Of a DNA stretch of 64,000 nt, positions 7,287 to 15,144 are shown one piece after another. Under the pieces are notes generated by a model. That model saw nothing but the letters and a program-made list of their open reading frames with translations. It had not been told where the DNA came from and ran no database searches. The DNA is taken from NCBI RefSeq assembly GCF_009765705.1, contig NZ_LMUX01000009.1, forward strand, positions 465,680-529,679. The letters are read 5' to 3'. This stretch comes from Burkholderia sp. L27(2015) (GTDB lineage Bacteria > Pseudomonadota > Gammaproteobacteria > Burkholderiales > Burkholderiaceae). How positions within the stretch are numbered: position 1 is the stretch's first letter; the number at the start of each line of letters is the position of its first letter. The position numbers and the translations under genes are program-made.

Positions 7287-8627
7287 TCAAACGTTGCGGG
7301 CCTCTTGATCTATGGTCGACGTATGACGCGTTTCGGGCATCACGATGTAGGTCACGAGCGAAATGGCCGCGCACAGGCTGGCGTAATAGAAGAACCACGG
7401 TTCGTGTCCGGCAGCCTTGAGCCGCAAGGCGACGAATTCAGTCGTGCCCCCCATGACCGCCGTCACGATGGCAAACGGCAGGCCCACGCCGAGCGCGCGG
7501 ACTTTGGCCGGGAACAGCTCCGACTTGACCAGCCAGTGTATCGAGCTGAAGCCGCTCAGGATTCCGAGCGCGGCCAGGTTGAGCAGGAACGCCGTGGTAC
7601 CGCTGTGCGTCTCGCCCAGTGCATGCATGATCGGTATCGTGAGAAACGTGCCCCCGATACCGAAAATCATCATCACCTTGCGTCGCCCGATCAGGTCCGA
7701 CAGCAATCCATAGATGGGCTGGAACACCATGTAGATCAGCAATGCAATGGTGGCGATCAGCGTGGCCTCGTCGCGGCTGAAGCCCGAGGTGTTCACCATG
7801 TATTTTTGCAAATAGATCGTGAACGTATAGAACGCGACGGTGCCGCCGATGCTGATGCCGATGCTCCAGACGACTTCGCGGCGGTAACGCAGCAACACCA
7901 CCAGCAAGCTCTCTCGAGCCGGGTCTTGGCCATGCCGCATAAACGATTCGGTCTCGGCAATGCCGCGGCGCAGGTACAGCGCGAACACCGCCAACAGGCC
8001 ACCGATGAAAAACGGAATACGCCAGCCCCACGCGTCGAGCTGCGCCGGCGTCAAGACCGCGCGCTGCAGCAGCAACATCAGGCCGAGCGCCAGCAACTGT
8101 CCCATCACGACCGTCACCTGCACGAAACCGACGAAGAACCCGCGCCGGCCCGGCGGCGCCATTTCGCTCAGATAGGTTGCGCTGGTGCCGGCTTCACCGC
8201 CCATGCTGAAGCCCTGCAACAAACGGGCGAATACCAGGATGGCCGGTGCGGCGATCCCGATGGTGGCGTAGGTGGGCGTTAGCGCAATCATCAACGAACC
8301 GAGGCTCATCATCGCCACCGACAAGCTTAAGGCGAGGCGGCGGCCGAAGCGGTCGGCCAGCGTGCCGATCAGCCAACTCCCCAGCGGGCGCACCACGTAT
8401 CCGACCGAAGCGACGGCCGCCGCGTTGAGCAACTGCACCGTCATGTTGCCGCCGGGGAAAAACGCTTTGCTGAAGTAGATCGAGAAGATCGAGTACGCGA
8501 GAAAGTCGTACCACTCGATGACGTTGCCGGCGCTGCCGCCGATGATGGAGCGCAAACGGCCCGGTGTGCGTGCCTGATTCGGCACGGTGTTGTCGTAAGT
8601 ATTGCGTTTTTGTGGTGTGGTGCTCAT
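7287..8627 (-). CDS. MHS-family metabolite:H+ symporter (MFS)
   Basis: A 446-residue, 12-helix MFS carrier of the metabolite:H+ symporter branch (the branch of KgtP, ProP, ShiA and citrate carriers). Signatures are GNVIEWYDFLAYS in the first helix, the loop DRFGRR between helices 2 and 3, and RLLQGFSMGGEAG before helix 5. It sits in the inner membrane. A GGGGAGA precedes the ATG. It lies between a MmgE/PrpD enzyme and tam on the same strand. A di- or tricarboxylate substrate is the natural guess from context, but the sequence itself does not fix it. Confidence 0.85.
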   Translation of the reverse strand: MSTTPQKRNTYDNTVPNQARTPGRLRSIIGGSAGNVIEWYDFLAYSIFSIYFSKAFFPGGNMTVQLLNAAAVASVGYVVRPLGSWLIGTLADRFGRRLALSLSVAMMSLGSLMIALTPTYATIGIAAPAILVFARLLQGFSMGGEAGTSATYLSEMAPPGRRGFFVGFVQVTVVMGQLLALGLMLLLQRAVLTPAQLDAWGWRIPFFIGGLLAVFALYLRRGIAETESFMRHGQDPARESLLVVLLRYRREVVWSIGISIGGTVAFYTFTIYLQKYMVNTSGFSRDEATLIATIALLIYMVFQPIYGLLSDLIGRRKVMMIFGIGGTFLTIPIMHALGETHSGTTAFLLNLAALGILSGFSSIHWLVKSELFPAKVRALGVGLPFAIVTAVMGGTTEFVALRLKAAGHEPWFFYYASLCAAISLVTYIVMPETRHTSTIDQEARNV

Positions 8628-8713
8628 GGTGTCTCCCCCCAGGTGCTACGCACGCGTGTTTGTCCCGCGTGTCTTCTCCGATATTACCGTTTGGGCTGGT
8701 GCCCGGCACGGGC

Positions 8714-10129
8714 TTAGCGCGTGCTCTTCGGCACGTTCACTAACAAGTTCACCAGCTCGGTCGCGCTGCCCATCTTGTCTGCGAGCATAACGCGCTCGAC
8801 GATTTGTTCGACCTGCGATGCCGCGAGCCGGCGCGATGCCAGTTTGCGGAATTTCGCGATGACGTCCTCGGCACTCGCAAATGAATGCTCGCTGCCGCGC
8901 GGCGTCTCTACCGTTTCGTCCAACTCGGTGCCGTCGCGTAGTCTCACCTTGACGTGCACCATATGGCGATAGACCGAACCGCGCGCAGTGATCGCGGGGT
9001 CTTCCACCACCTCGACCAATTGCGACACGCGCATGCGCTGCGCATCGGTGACTTTCTCCTCGGTGAACTGGTCGACAAAGACGTCGCCGTCGAGCAGCAA
9101 GGTCGCGACGCAATAAGGCAAGTTCAGTTGCGCCGAAACCAGGCCCTGCGGCACGTATTTCCAGCCGACATGATCGACGGTGACGCGCGAACCTTGCACG
9201 ATGATGCGCTCCACGTCATCGACGCCGAACGGATGACGCGCCTGCATGTTGCGTAGCGCGTCGAGCGTGGTGTGATTGCTGCCGACGCAGGAAAAGAACT
9301 TCAAGGCGATGCGCTCGGTTTCGAAACGCTCGCCCAAGCCTGCGGTCAGTTTCGTGAGATCGAAGCGATCGGTCGAGCGCGAGAAGGTCGAGCAAAACCC
9401 GCCGTAGGGGTTTTCGAACACGTCCATGATGCCGGTGAAGCCGTCCTGCGCGAGCAGCGCGCCGTATAGGCCGCTTTGCGAGGCGCGCCCGGCATGCATG
9501 CGCTTGACCATCGCGCCGAATTGCGCAGCCATCAGCCCCGACGCTTGCGTGCCGGCGATGCCCAGCGCATGAACCGTCTGCTCGGCCGAGAGCTTGAGCG
9601 CCGCTGCCGCGCCCGCGGCCGCCGAGAACACGCCGACGGTGGCGCCCGAATGCCAGCCTTGCGCGATATGTTCCTGCCCCATGCACATGCCTACGCGCGG
9701 GCCGATTTCATAGCCGGCCACGCAGGCGGTCAGGAAATCACGCCCGGTCATTGCAGGATTGAGTTCGGCCAGCGCGAGCACTGCAGGCAACGTAACGGCG
9801 CCCACATGCAGCACGCCGACGCGATGCACGTCGTCGAGCTCGAAACTTTGTATCAGAGTGCCGTTGATGAGTGCCGCGTGCGGCGCCGACACGCGACGCC
9901 CGGTCCCCCATGCGGCACAGGCCGGGGTGGTATCCAGGCGGCCCAAGGTGTCGATCAGGATCCGGCTCCAGGGCAGCTCGGTGCCGAAGATCGCGCAGCC
10001 CAGCGAGTCCAGGATCAGCAGCTTGATGCGGTCGATGACCGGCGTAGGTATGGCGTCGTAGTGCAGCGTGCTGACGAAGTCGGCGATACCCCGGGTGTAG
10101 GGGTTCTGAAGGTGCTCGGCGTGGCTCAT
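8714..10129 (-). CDS. MmgE/PrpD-family protein
   Basis: A 471-residue member of the MmgE/PrpD fold, which includes 2-methylcitrate dehydratase, cis-aconitate decarboxylase and iminodisuccinate epimerase. Visible family marks are LLILDSLGCAIFG, SFELDDVHRVGVLHVGAV, GWHSGATVGVFSAAAGAAAAL and the MVKRMHAGRASQSGL segment. There are no prpB, prpC or acn genes beside it, so it is not the usual methylcitrate operon. Its neighbours are a carboxylate-type carrier and trans-aconitate methyltransferase, with a divergent LysR gene. A role on an aconitate-like substrate is inference; the exact reaction is open. Confidence 0.85.
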   Translation of the reverse strand: MSHAEHLQNPYTRGIADFVSTLHYDAIPTPVIDRIKLLILDSLGCAIFGTELPWSRILIDTLGRLDTTPACAAWGTGRRVSAPHAALINGTLIQSFELDDVHRVGVLHVGAVTLPAVLALAELNPAMTGRDFLTACVAGYEIGPRVGMCMGQEHIAQGWHSGATVGVFSAAAGAAAALKLSAEQTVHALGIAGTQASGLMAAQFGAMVKRMHAGRASQSGLYGALLAQDGFTGIMDVFENPYGGFCSTFSRSTDRFDLTKLTAGLGERFETERIALKFFSCVGSNHTTLDALRNMQARHPFGVDDVERIIVQGSRVTVDHVGWKYVPQGLVSAQLNLPYCVATLLLDGDVFVDQFTEEKVTDAQRMRVSQLVEVVEDPAITARGSVYRHMVHVKVRLRDGTELDETVETPRGSEHSFASAEDVIAKFRKLASRRLAASQVEQIVERVMLADKMGSATELVNLLVNVPKSTR

Positions 10130-10267
10130 GGTATCGGCTATGGAGGTTGACGAGGGCAGTCAAAGAAATTTTCGATGGCCTTTGAATGCCGGGGGCCACG
10201 CGTACACGAGGCCGGGTCCTTGAGTATCGGTCCCGTACGGCACATTTGTAAATTGCCCGTTTCGTCG

Positions 10268-10294
10268 TTATTATTGCTCAGTGAGCAATAATAA
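10268..10294. promoter_or_regulatory. 27-bp perfect palindrome, candidate LysR operator
   Basis: The arms TTATTATTGCTCA and TGAGCAATAATAA are exact complements around a single G. The site stands in the 177-base gap between the divergent MmgE/PrpD and LysR genes, ending 12 bases before the LysR ATG. It contains the T-N11-A form of LysR sites. Its position fits autorepression plus control of the divergent operon. Confidence 0.75.
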
Positions 10295-10306
10295 AAGAGC
10301 GCGGTG

Positions 10307-11260
10307 ATGTCGCATTTTTCCGGTGTTGATCTCGATGGTTTGCGGGGTTTCGTCGCGGTGGCCGAGCGCGCGACTTTCCATGAGGCGGCGCTTGAACTCA
10401 ACGTTTCTGCTTCGGCGTTGACGCGTCGGATCCAGCGCCTGGAGACTGCGCTGGGCGTCGCCTTGCTCGAGCGCACCACGCGGCGGGTGACGCTTACGCC
10501 TATCGGCCAGTTATTCTTGCCGGGTGCGCAACGCGTGCTTCATGAGCTTGACGCCACGCTCAGCCGCGTGGCTGAGTCGGGCAACGCGCGGGTGGGGCAG
10601 ATTACCGTTGCCTGCATCCCGACCGTGACGAATCATCTGTTGCCGCGCATTATTCGCGACTATCGCATGCGCCGGCCCGAGGTTCGCATTCGCATGATGG
10701 AGGGCAATGTGAGTGCGGTGGCGCGCAATGTCCGGGAGGGGCTGGCCGATTTCGGACTGACCTTTATGGTCGCGCCGGACCCCGATTTTCTTTTCGACGC
10801 ACTGGTCACCGACCCTTACTGCCTTGTTTGCCCGGTCGACCATCCGCTGGCGGAGCTACGGAGCGTGGAATGGAAGGATCTCAAGCCGCATCAACTGATC
10901 ATATCGGGGCGCGGCAGCGGCAACCGCATGATTCTCGATGAGGCATTGCGCAGTGTGAATTGGCAACCGGACCGGCCGGTTGAGATCGAGCATTTGACCA
11001 CTTCGTTGGGCCTCGTCGAAGCGGGACTCGGCATTTCGGTCGTGCCGCAGTCGGCACTGCCGGGCGAGCCGCAATCGAGCATGGCGATACGGCCGCTGGT
11101 CAATCCGACGGTGACGCGCACGATAGGTTTGGTCCGGCGGCGCGGCGTAACGCTTGCGCCCGTCGCACAGCAGTTTCTGCTTGCCGTGCGGCGCATGGCG
11201 CCCGGCCTTGCGCGCGAAGTCGAGGAGCGAACCGCCAGGCTGGCGCAGGCGGCCTCTTGA
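10307..11260 (+). CDS. LysR-family transcriptional regulator
   Basis: A 317-residue LysR-type protein. Residues 8-68 form the winged helix-turn-helix (FVAVAERATFHEAALELN followed by SASALTRRIQRLE), and residues from about 95 onward form the periplasmic-binding-protein-like effector domain (GQITVACIPTVTNHLLP). It is divergent from the MmgE/PrpD-transporter-tam cluster, the classic arrangement for a regulator of an adjacent operon. The ATG at 10307 is chosen over the GTG just before it. The effector is unknown; an organic acid is plausible from the neighbours. Confidence 0.92.
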   Translation: MSHFSGVDLDGLRGFVAVAERATFHEAALELNVSASALTRRIQRLETALGVALLERTTRRVTLTPIGQLFLPGAQRVLHELDATLSRVAESGNARVGQITVACIPTVTNHLLPRIIRDYRMRRPEVRIRMMEGNVSAVARNVREGLADFGLTFMVAPDPDFLFDALVTDPYCLVCPVDHPLAELRSVEWKDLKPHQLIISGRGSGNRMILDEALRSVNWQPDRPVEIEHLTTSLGLVEAGLGISVVPQSALPGEPQSSMAIRPLVNPTVTRTIGLVRRRGVTLAPVAQQFLLAVRRMAPGLAREVEERTARLAQAAS

Positions 11261-11288
11261 GCCGAACCGCGGCGCAAGAGCGCGCACC

Positions 11289-12935
11289 TTACCCGAACAC
11301 TTCCTGACGCTCCTGCTGGTTCGCGCTTTCCAGCAATGGCGTGATATCTACCTGCTGCGTGCAACTAGGCGTCAGCACCCGCTCATACAGGCAGAAACCG
11401 GAAGGCTCCAGCGTCAACACATCGCCGCGTACCTCCGCATGCTGCGACACCACCACCCGACCGTCCGCCGAAAAACTCACTTGCCGGGCGTTATCGCTCA
11501 GGTTGAACAAGCAGCGTAACTCCTCGCCTTGCGTCAACATGCGTGAGAAGGCGAGCACGCCGCGCGGCATGTTGGTCAGGAAATGCAGCTCGCCCTCGCG
11601 TAGTTCCGGCCGGGCCTTACGCAACGCAAAAATAGCGCGCGCAAACGAAAGGGTCGAGTCGTCCTGCGTTTCCTGCTGTTCGACAGAAAGCGTCAAGTGA
11701 TGCGGGTCGACCGGCAACCACGGTTCGGTCGTGCTAAAGCCGCCCCACGGCGCCTGCGAATTCCACGGCAGCGGCGTGCGGCAACCATCGCGGCCTTTGT
11801 ATTTGGGCCAGAATGCCTTGCCGAACGGGTCCTGCAAGCGCTCGAACGGCACGTCCGCTTGGGGCAAGCCCAGCTCCTCACCTTGGTACAGGCAAATCAC
11901 CCCATGCATGCAGGCCAGCAGCGCCAGCATTTGCTTGGCGTGCGCCTGGGGCTCGCGTCCTTCGCCCCAGCGGGTCGCCACGCGTGCCACGTCGTGATTG
12001 CTCAAGGCGACGCAAGCCAGGCCCGGCGCGGTGATGTGCTTTTGCAATTCGGTCAGTACATGACGCACGTGCGTTTCGGAGCGATCGCTGCGGATCAGAT
12101 CGAAGCTGTAGGCCGAATGCAGTCGCCCAGAGCGCGTGTACTGCCCCATCACGGGCAGCGCGTTGTCGCCACCGACCTCGCCGACGCTGAACGCACCATA
12201 CACATCGAGCAGCGTGCGCACCCGTTCGAGAAACGGCAGGACTTCGGGCCGGTATTTGTCGAACTCATGCTCTTGCCAGCCATACGGATGCAACGCGCGC
12301 GAGCTGTCCTCGATCGGCGGATTGTCGCGCAACTCCAAATCTTGAAAGAGATGAATGCACGCATCCAGCCTGAACCCCGCGACGCCCTCCTTAAGCCAGA
12401 ATTCCATCTCCGCCAGTACCTGATCCTGAACCGCCGGACAATGCAAGTTCAGGTCGGGTTGGCTGGACAGGAACGTGTGGAAAAAATATTGGCGGCGCCC
12501 CGCATCCCATTGCCACGCCGGTCCTCCGAAGACGGACATCCAATTATTGGGCGGCGTGCCGTCGCGCTTGGGGTCGGCCCACAAATACCAGTCGTCGCGT
12601 CCTTCGCTTTTTTGCCGGCTGGCTTTGAACCACGGATGCTCGTCCGAGGTGTGCGACATCACCATGTCGACCATGATGCCCATGCCACGCTGCTTGGCTT
12701 GCGCGAGCAGAATACGAAAATCCGCCAGGGTGCCGAACATCGGATCGACATCGCGGTAATCCGCGACGTCGTAGCCGAAATCGCGCATCGGCGATTTAAA
12801 AAACGGGCCGACCCAGATCATGTCCACACCGAGGCTCTGGATGTAATCGAGCTTCGCGGTGATGCCAGGCAGATCGCCGACACCATCGTGATTGGAGTCG
12901 TTAAAGCTACGCGGATAAATTTGATAAATGATCAT
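11289..12935 (-). CDS. GH13 alpha-glucosidase (oligo-1,6-glucosidase type)
   Basis: A glycoside hydrolase family 13 enzyme hydrolysing terminal alpha-glucosidic bonds of small oligosaccharides. The barrel begins IIYQIYPRSFNDSNHDGVGDL. The catalytic nucleophile Asp lies in GFRLDACIHLF, the acid/base Glu in FSVGEVGGD, and the third Asp in ALSNHDVAR. The C-terminal beta domain ends near EPSGFCLYERV. The open frame extends 111 residues upstream, but that part is Arg-rich and unlike the family, so the ATG at 12935 is taken as the start. It then lacks the WWRGA segment that usually precedes the barrel, and no Shine-Dalgarno is visible, so the true start is uncertain. No signal peptide, so cytoplasmic. 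Confidence 0.85.
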   Translation of the reverse strand: MIIYQIYPRSFNDSNHDGVGDLPGITAKLDYIQSLGVDMIWVGPFFKSPMRDFGYDVADYRDVDPMFGTLADFRILLAQAKQRGMGIMVDMVMSHTSDEHPWFKASRQKSEGRDDWYLWADPKRDGTPPNNWMSVFGGPAWQWDAGRRQYFFHTFLSSQPDLNLHCPAVQDQVLAEMEFWLKEGVAGFRLDACIHLFQDLELRDNPPIEDSSRALHPYGWQEHEFDKYRPEVLPFLERVRTLLDVYGAFSVGEVGGDNALPVMGQYTRSGRLHSAYSFDLIRSDRSETHVRHVLTELQKHITAPGLACVALSNHDVARVATRWGEGREPQAHAKQMLALLACMHGVICLYQGEELGLPQADVPFERLQDPFGKAFWPKYKGRDGCRTPLPWNSQAPWGGFSTTEPWLPVDPHHLTLSVEQQETQDDSTLSFARAIFALRKARPELREGELHFLTNMPRGVLAFSRMLTQGEELRCLFNLSDNARQVSFSADGRVVVSQHAEVRGDVLTLEPSGFCLYERVLTPSCTQQVDITPLLESANQQERQEVFG

Positions 12936-13475
12936 AAATTTCAGTGTGGGCTTGCGAGATGGCTTGCATCTGCCCGGCGCATTTGCCCAGTTCAAGTAAA
13001 GGTAATAAGCCACGCGTATCCGAAACGGGACATCCAGAAAAACCCGCATCGCTAGCGGTCGGCGTCGCTCGATGCGGCGCGCACTAGCCGCAGTGGCGCA
13101 GCGGCTGGCTCTGAGCGGCACATCGATCCGGATTGGGGCGTTGTATCGCGTGTGCACTGACCCTTGAATTCTGCCTAATATATGTCGTTTTCGTGCCAAA
13201 ATAGCCGCAAAGCGACGCAAATTCGAGGGTCTTTGATTTCGGTCGAAAATCCAATTGGGTTGCAACAATAGCTGAAAACCGGTTTTCTTGCAGGGGAGCG
13301 CGTCGTGCTTTTTGCGGTGCGCCCGGCGGCGTGCTTCACAGTCCTTTCACAGTCCTTTCGCGGTGCTTTCAAGGTGTTCGTGCAGTGGTGCACTCGCAGT
13401 GTTCGCGATGTTGTTCATCAGCGCGAAAGGGGTTGCACCGTCCGAATCCGTTGCGCAAGCCAAGACGAAAATAAT
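12936..13475. other. 540-base intergenic region with LacI-like palindrome
   Basis: No gene is supported here between the divergent alpha-glucosidase and the diguanylate cyclase genes; upstream extensions of both frames lack family similarity. A perfect 14-bp palindrome GAAAACCGGTTTTC lies at 13274-13287 and has the shape of a sugar-repressor operator. Confidence 0.5.
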
Positions 13476-15029
13476 ATGAAAACAGGCGAGTTCTTGCCGA
13501 GTGAACCGGGGGACGGCGCGGCGCCGTTTTTGGTGGTGGCGGCGGGCGTGATTGCCGGCCTGCTGGTCTTGTGTCTGACGTGTGTGGTGCTGTTGCAAAG
13601 TCGCGCGGACGCGTTGGAACTGGGCAAACAGCAGGCCAACACCGCATTGCTGCTGATCGAACATGATATTGCCCGCAGTTTTGAAATCTACGATTTGTCG
13701 CTCGATGCAACGGTGGAGCAACTGCGAAGTCCGGACACGCGCGGTTTCTCACCGCAAGTACAAAAGCGGGTGCTGTTCGATAGCTCGGCCAAAGCCCGCT
13801 ACCTGGGCGCGGTCAAGGTTGTCGATGCGGCGGGCAACGTAACGATTGCATCGCAGGACCACAAGCGGCCGAAAGCCAACTATTCCGATCGCGATTTTTT
13901 TGCCGTGCATAGGGCTGAGCCGGATCTCGGTTTGTACATCAGTTACCCGTATCGCTCTCGGCTCGAGAATGGCGATCCGGCGATTGCCCTAAGCCGGCGG
14001 ATCGCCAATCCCGATGGCTCGTTTGGCGGCATTGTGTTCTTGCCGGTATACCTGTCGTACTTCAGCGATTTGTTTTCGGGCCTGCCGCTGGGCTCTCATG
14101 CGTCGATCACGTTATCGCGTCCCGACGGCATCATCATCACGCGCATGCCATTCAGCTCAAACGATGTCGGCCGCACCATGGCCGGCACTGAGTTGGGAGC
14201 ACGCTGGGCGGCGCAGACCGCGGGCAGTTATGTCAAGGTGTCGCAGATCGACGGTGTGACCCGCTTGTTCGTTTTCCGCAAGATCAAAGCGCTCCCGCTC
14301 ATCGTGACGGTCGGCATTGCGCAGCAGGATATCTTCGAGGCTTGGCAGCGGCGCGCATTCTGGACTGGTGCGATCGCCGTGGTCGCGAGCTTGCTGATCA
14401 TCGTGGCCGCAGTGTTGATGGCGGGACAGCTTAAAAAGCGCGAGCGCGCCGAGCAGAAGTTGGCACTACTCGTCAGCAAGGATCCCCTGACCGGACTTGA
14501 TAACCTGCGCGCTTTCGACGCACGGCTCAAAGCTCAACTCGATGCGGCACAAACTGCCGGGTTGCCATTCTCGGTGCTGTTTATCGATATCGATCGCTTC
14601 ATGGCGTTCAACGATATCTATGGCCATGCGCAAGGCGACGAATTGCTGCGTACGTTGGCGCGCTGCCTGAGCGAGAACCTCTTGCGAACGCAAGGCACGG
14701 CGTCGCGTTACGGTGGCGAGGAATTCCTGATCCTGCTGCCGAATACTCCGACCGAGCGGGCCTTTCAAAGGGCTTATAACATCTGCGAGCAGATCAAGGA
14801 ATTGAACATCGAAAACCGGGGCAGTGAATTCGGCCGGGTGACGGTGAGCATCGGAATTTCCACCTGGAGCCCGGAGCAGCCTATCGCGCTGCGCGCGCTG
14901 ATCGACGCGGCAGACCGCGCGCTCTATGAAGCCAAGACGCTGGGCCGCAATCAGGTCCGCGCGCAAAGCCACAGTTCACGTCTGTGGACGAGCGAAAACG
15001 ATGATCTGGCGCAGCCTTTGGAAGAGTAA
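13476..15029 (+). CDS. Membrane diguanylate cyclase with dCache-like sensor
   Basis: A protein of about 517 residues. A transmembrane helix at residues 20-42 is followed by a periplasmic sensor of about 250 residues (dCache-1 type, with YSDRDFFAVHR and GLYISYPYRS), a second transmembrane helix near 295-317, and a C-terminal GGDEF domain. The active-site loop is RYGGEEFLILLP, an active GGEEF, and the metal region FIDIDRFMAFND is intact. It makes c-di-GMP from two GTP in response to a periplasmic signal. The frame is open 57 codons further up, but that part has no family match, so the ATG at 13476 is chosen. It is one of three consecutive c-di-GMP genes. Confidence 0.88.
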   Translation: MKTGEFLPSEPGDGAAPFLVVAAGVIAGLLVLCLTCVVLLQSRADALELGKQQANTALLLIEHDIARSFEIYDLSLDATVEQLRSPDTRGFSPQVQKRVLFDSSAKARYLGAVKVVDAAGNVTIASQDHKRPKANYSDRDFFAVHRAEPDLGLYISYPYRSRLENGDPAIALSRRIANPDGSFGGIVFLPVYLSYFSDLFSGLPLGSHASITLSRPDGIIITRMPFSSNDVGRTMAGTELGARWAAQTAGSYVKVSQIDGVTRLFVFRKIKALPLIVTVGIAQQDIFEAWQRRAFWTGAIAVVASLLIIVAAVLMAGQLKKRERAEQKLALLVSKDPLTGLDNLRAFDARLKAQLDAAQTAGLPFSVLFIDIDRFMAFNDIYGHAQGDELLRTLARCLSENLLRTQGTASRYGGEEFLILLPNTPTERAFQRAYNICEQIKELNIENRGSEFGRVTVSIGISTWSPEQPIALRALIDAADRALYEAKTLGRNQVRAQSHSSRLWTSENDDLAQPLEE

Positions 15030-15144
15030 GAGAGTCAGCGCCCTTCGGGGGAGAGGCCGAGTGATCGGGCGTGACTGAGAGGGTGGTGCGCGGTTTCGTG
15101 CAGCGCGGCTCGCGGCTCGCTGCTCGTGTTGTTGTGCGGCGCGT

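Noticed and set aside
8714..10129. 2-methylcitrate dehydratase PrpD of the propionate pathway
   Set aside because: No prpB, prpC or acnD next to it, and neighbours are a carrier and Tam; the narrower name is not justified.
12936..13268. N-terminal extension of the alpha-glucosidase by 111 codons
   Set aside because: The added part is Arg-rich, unlike the family and not a signal peptide, so the later ATG was used.
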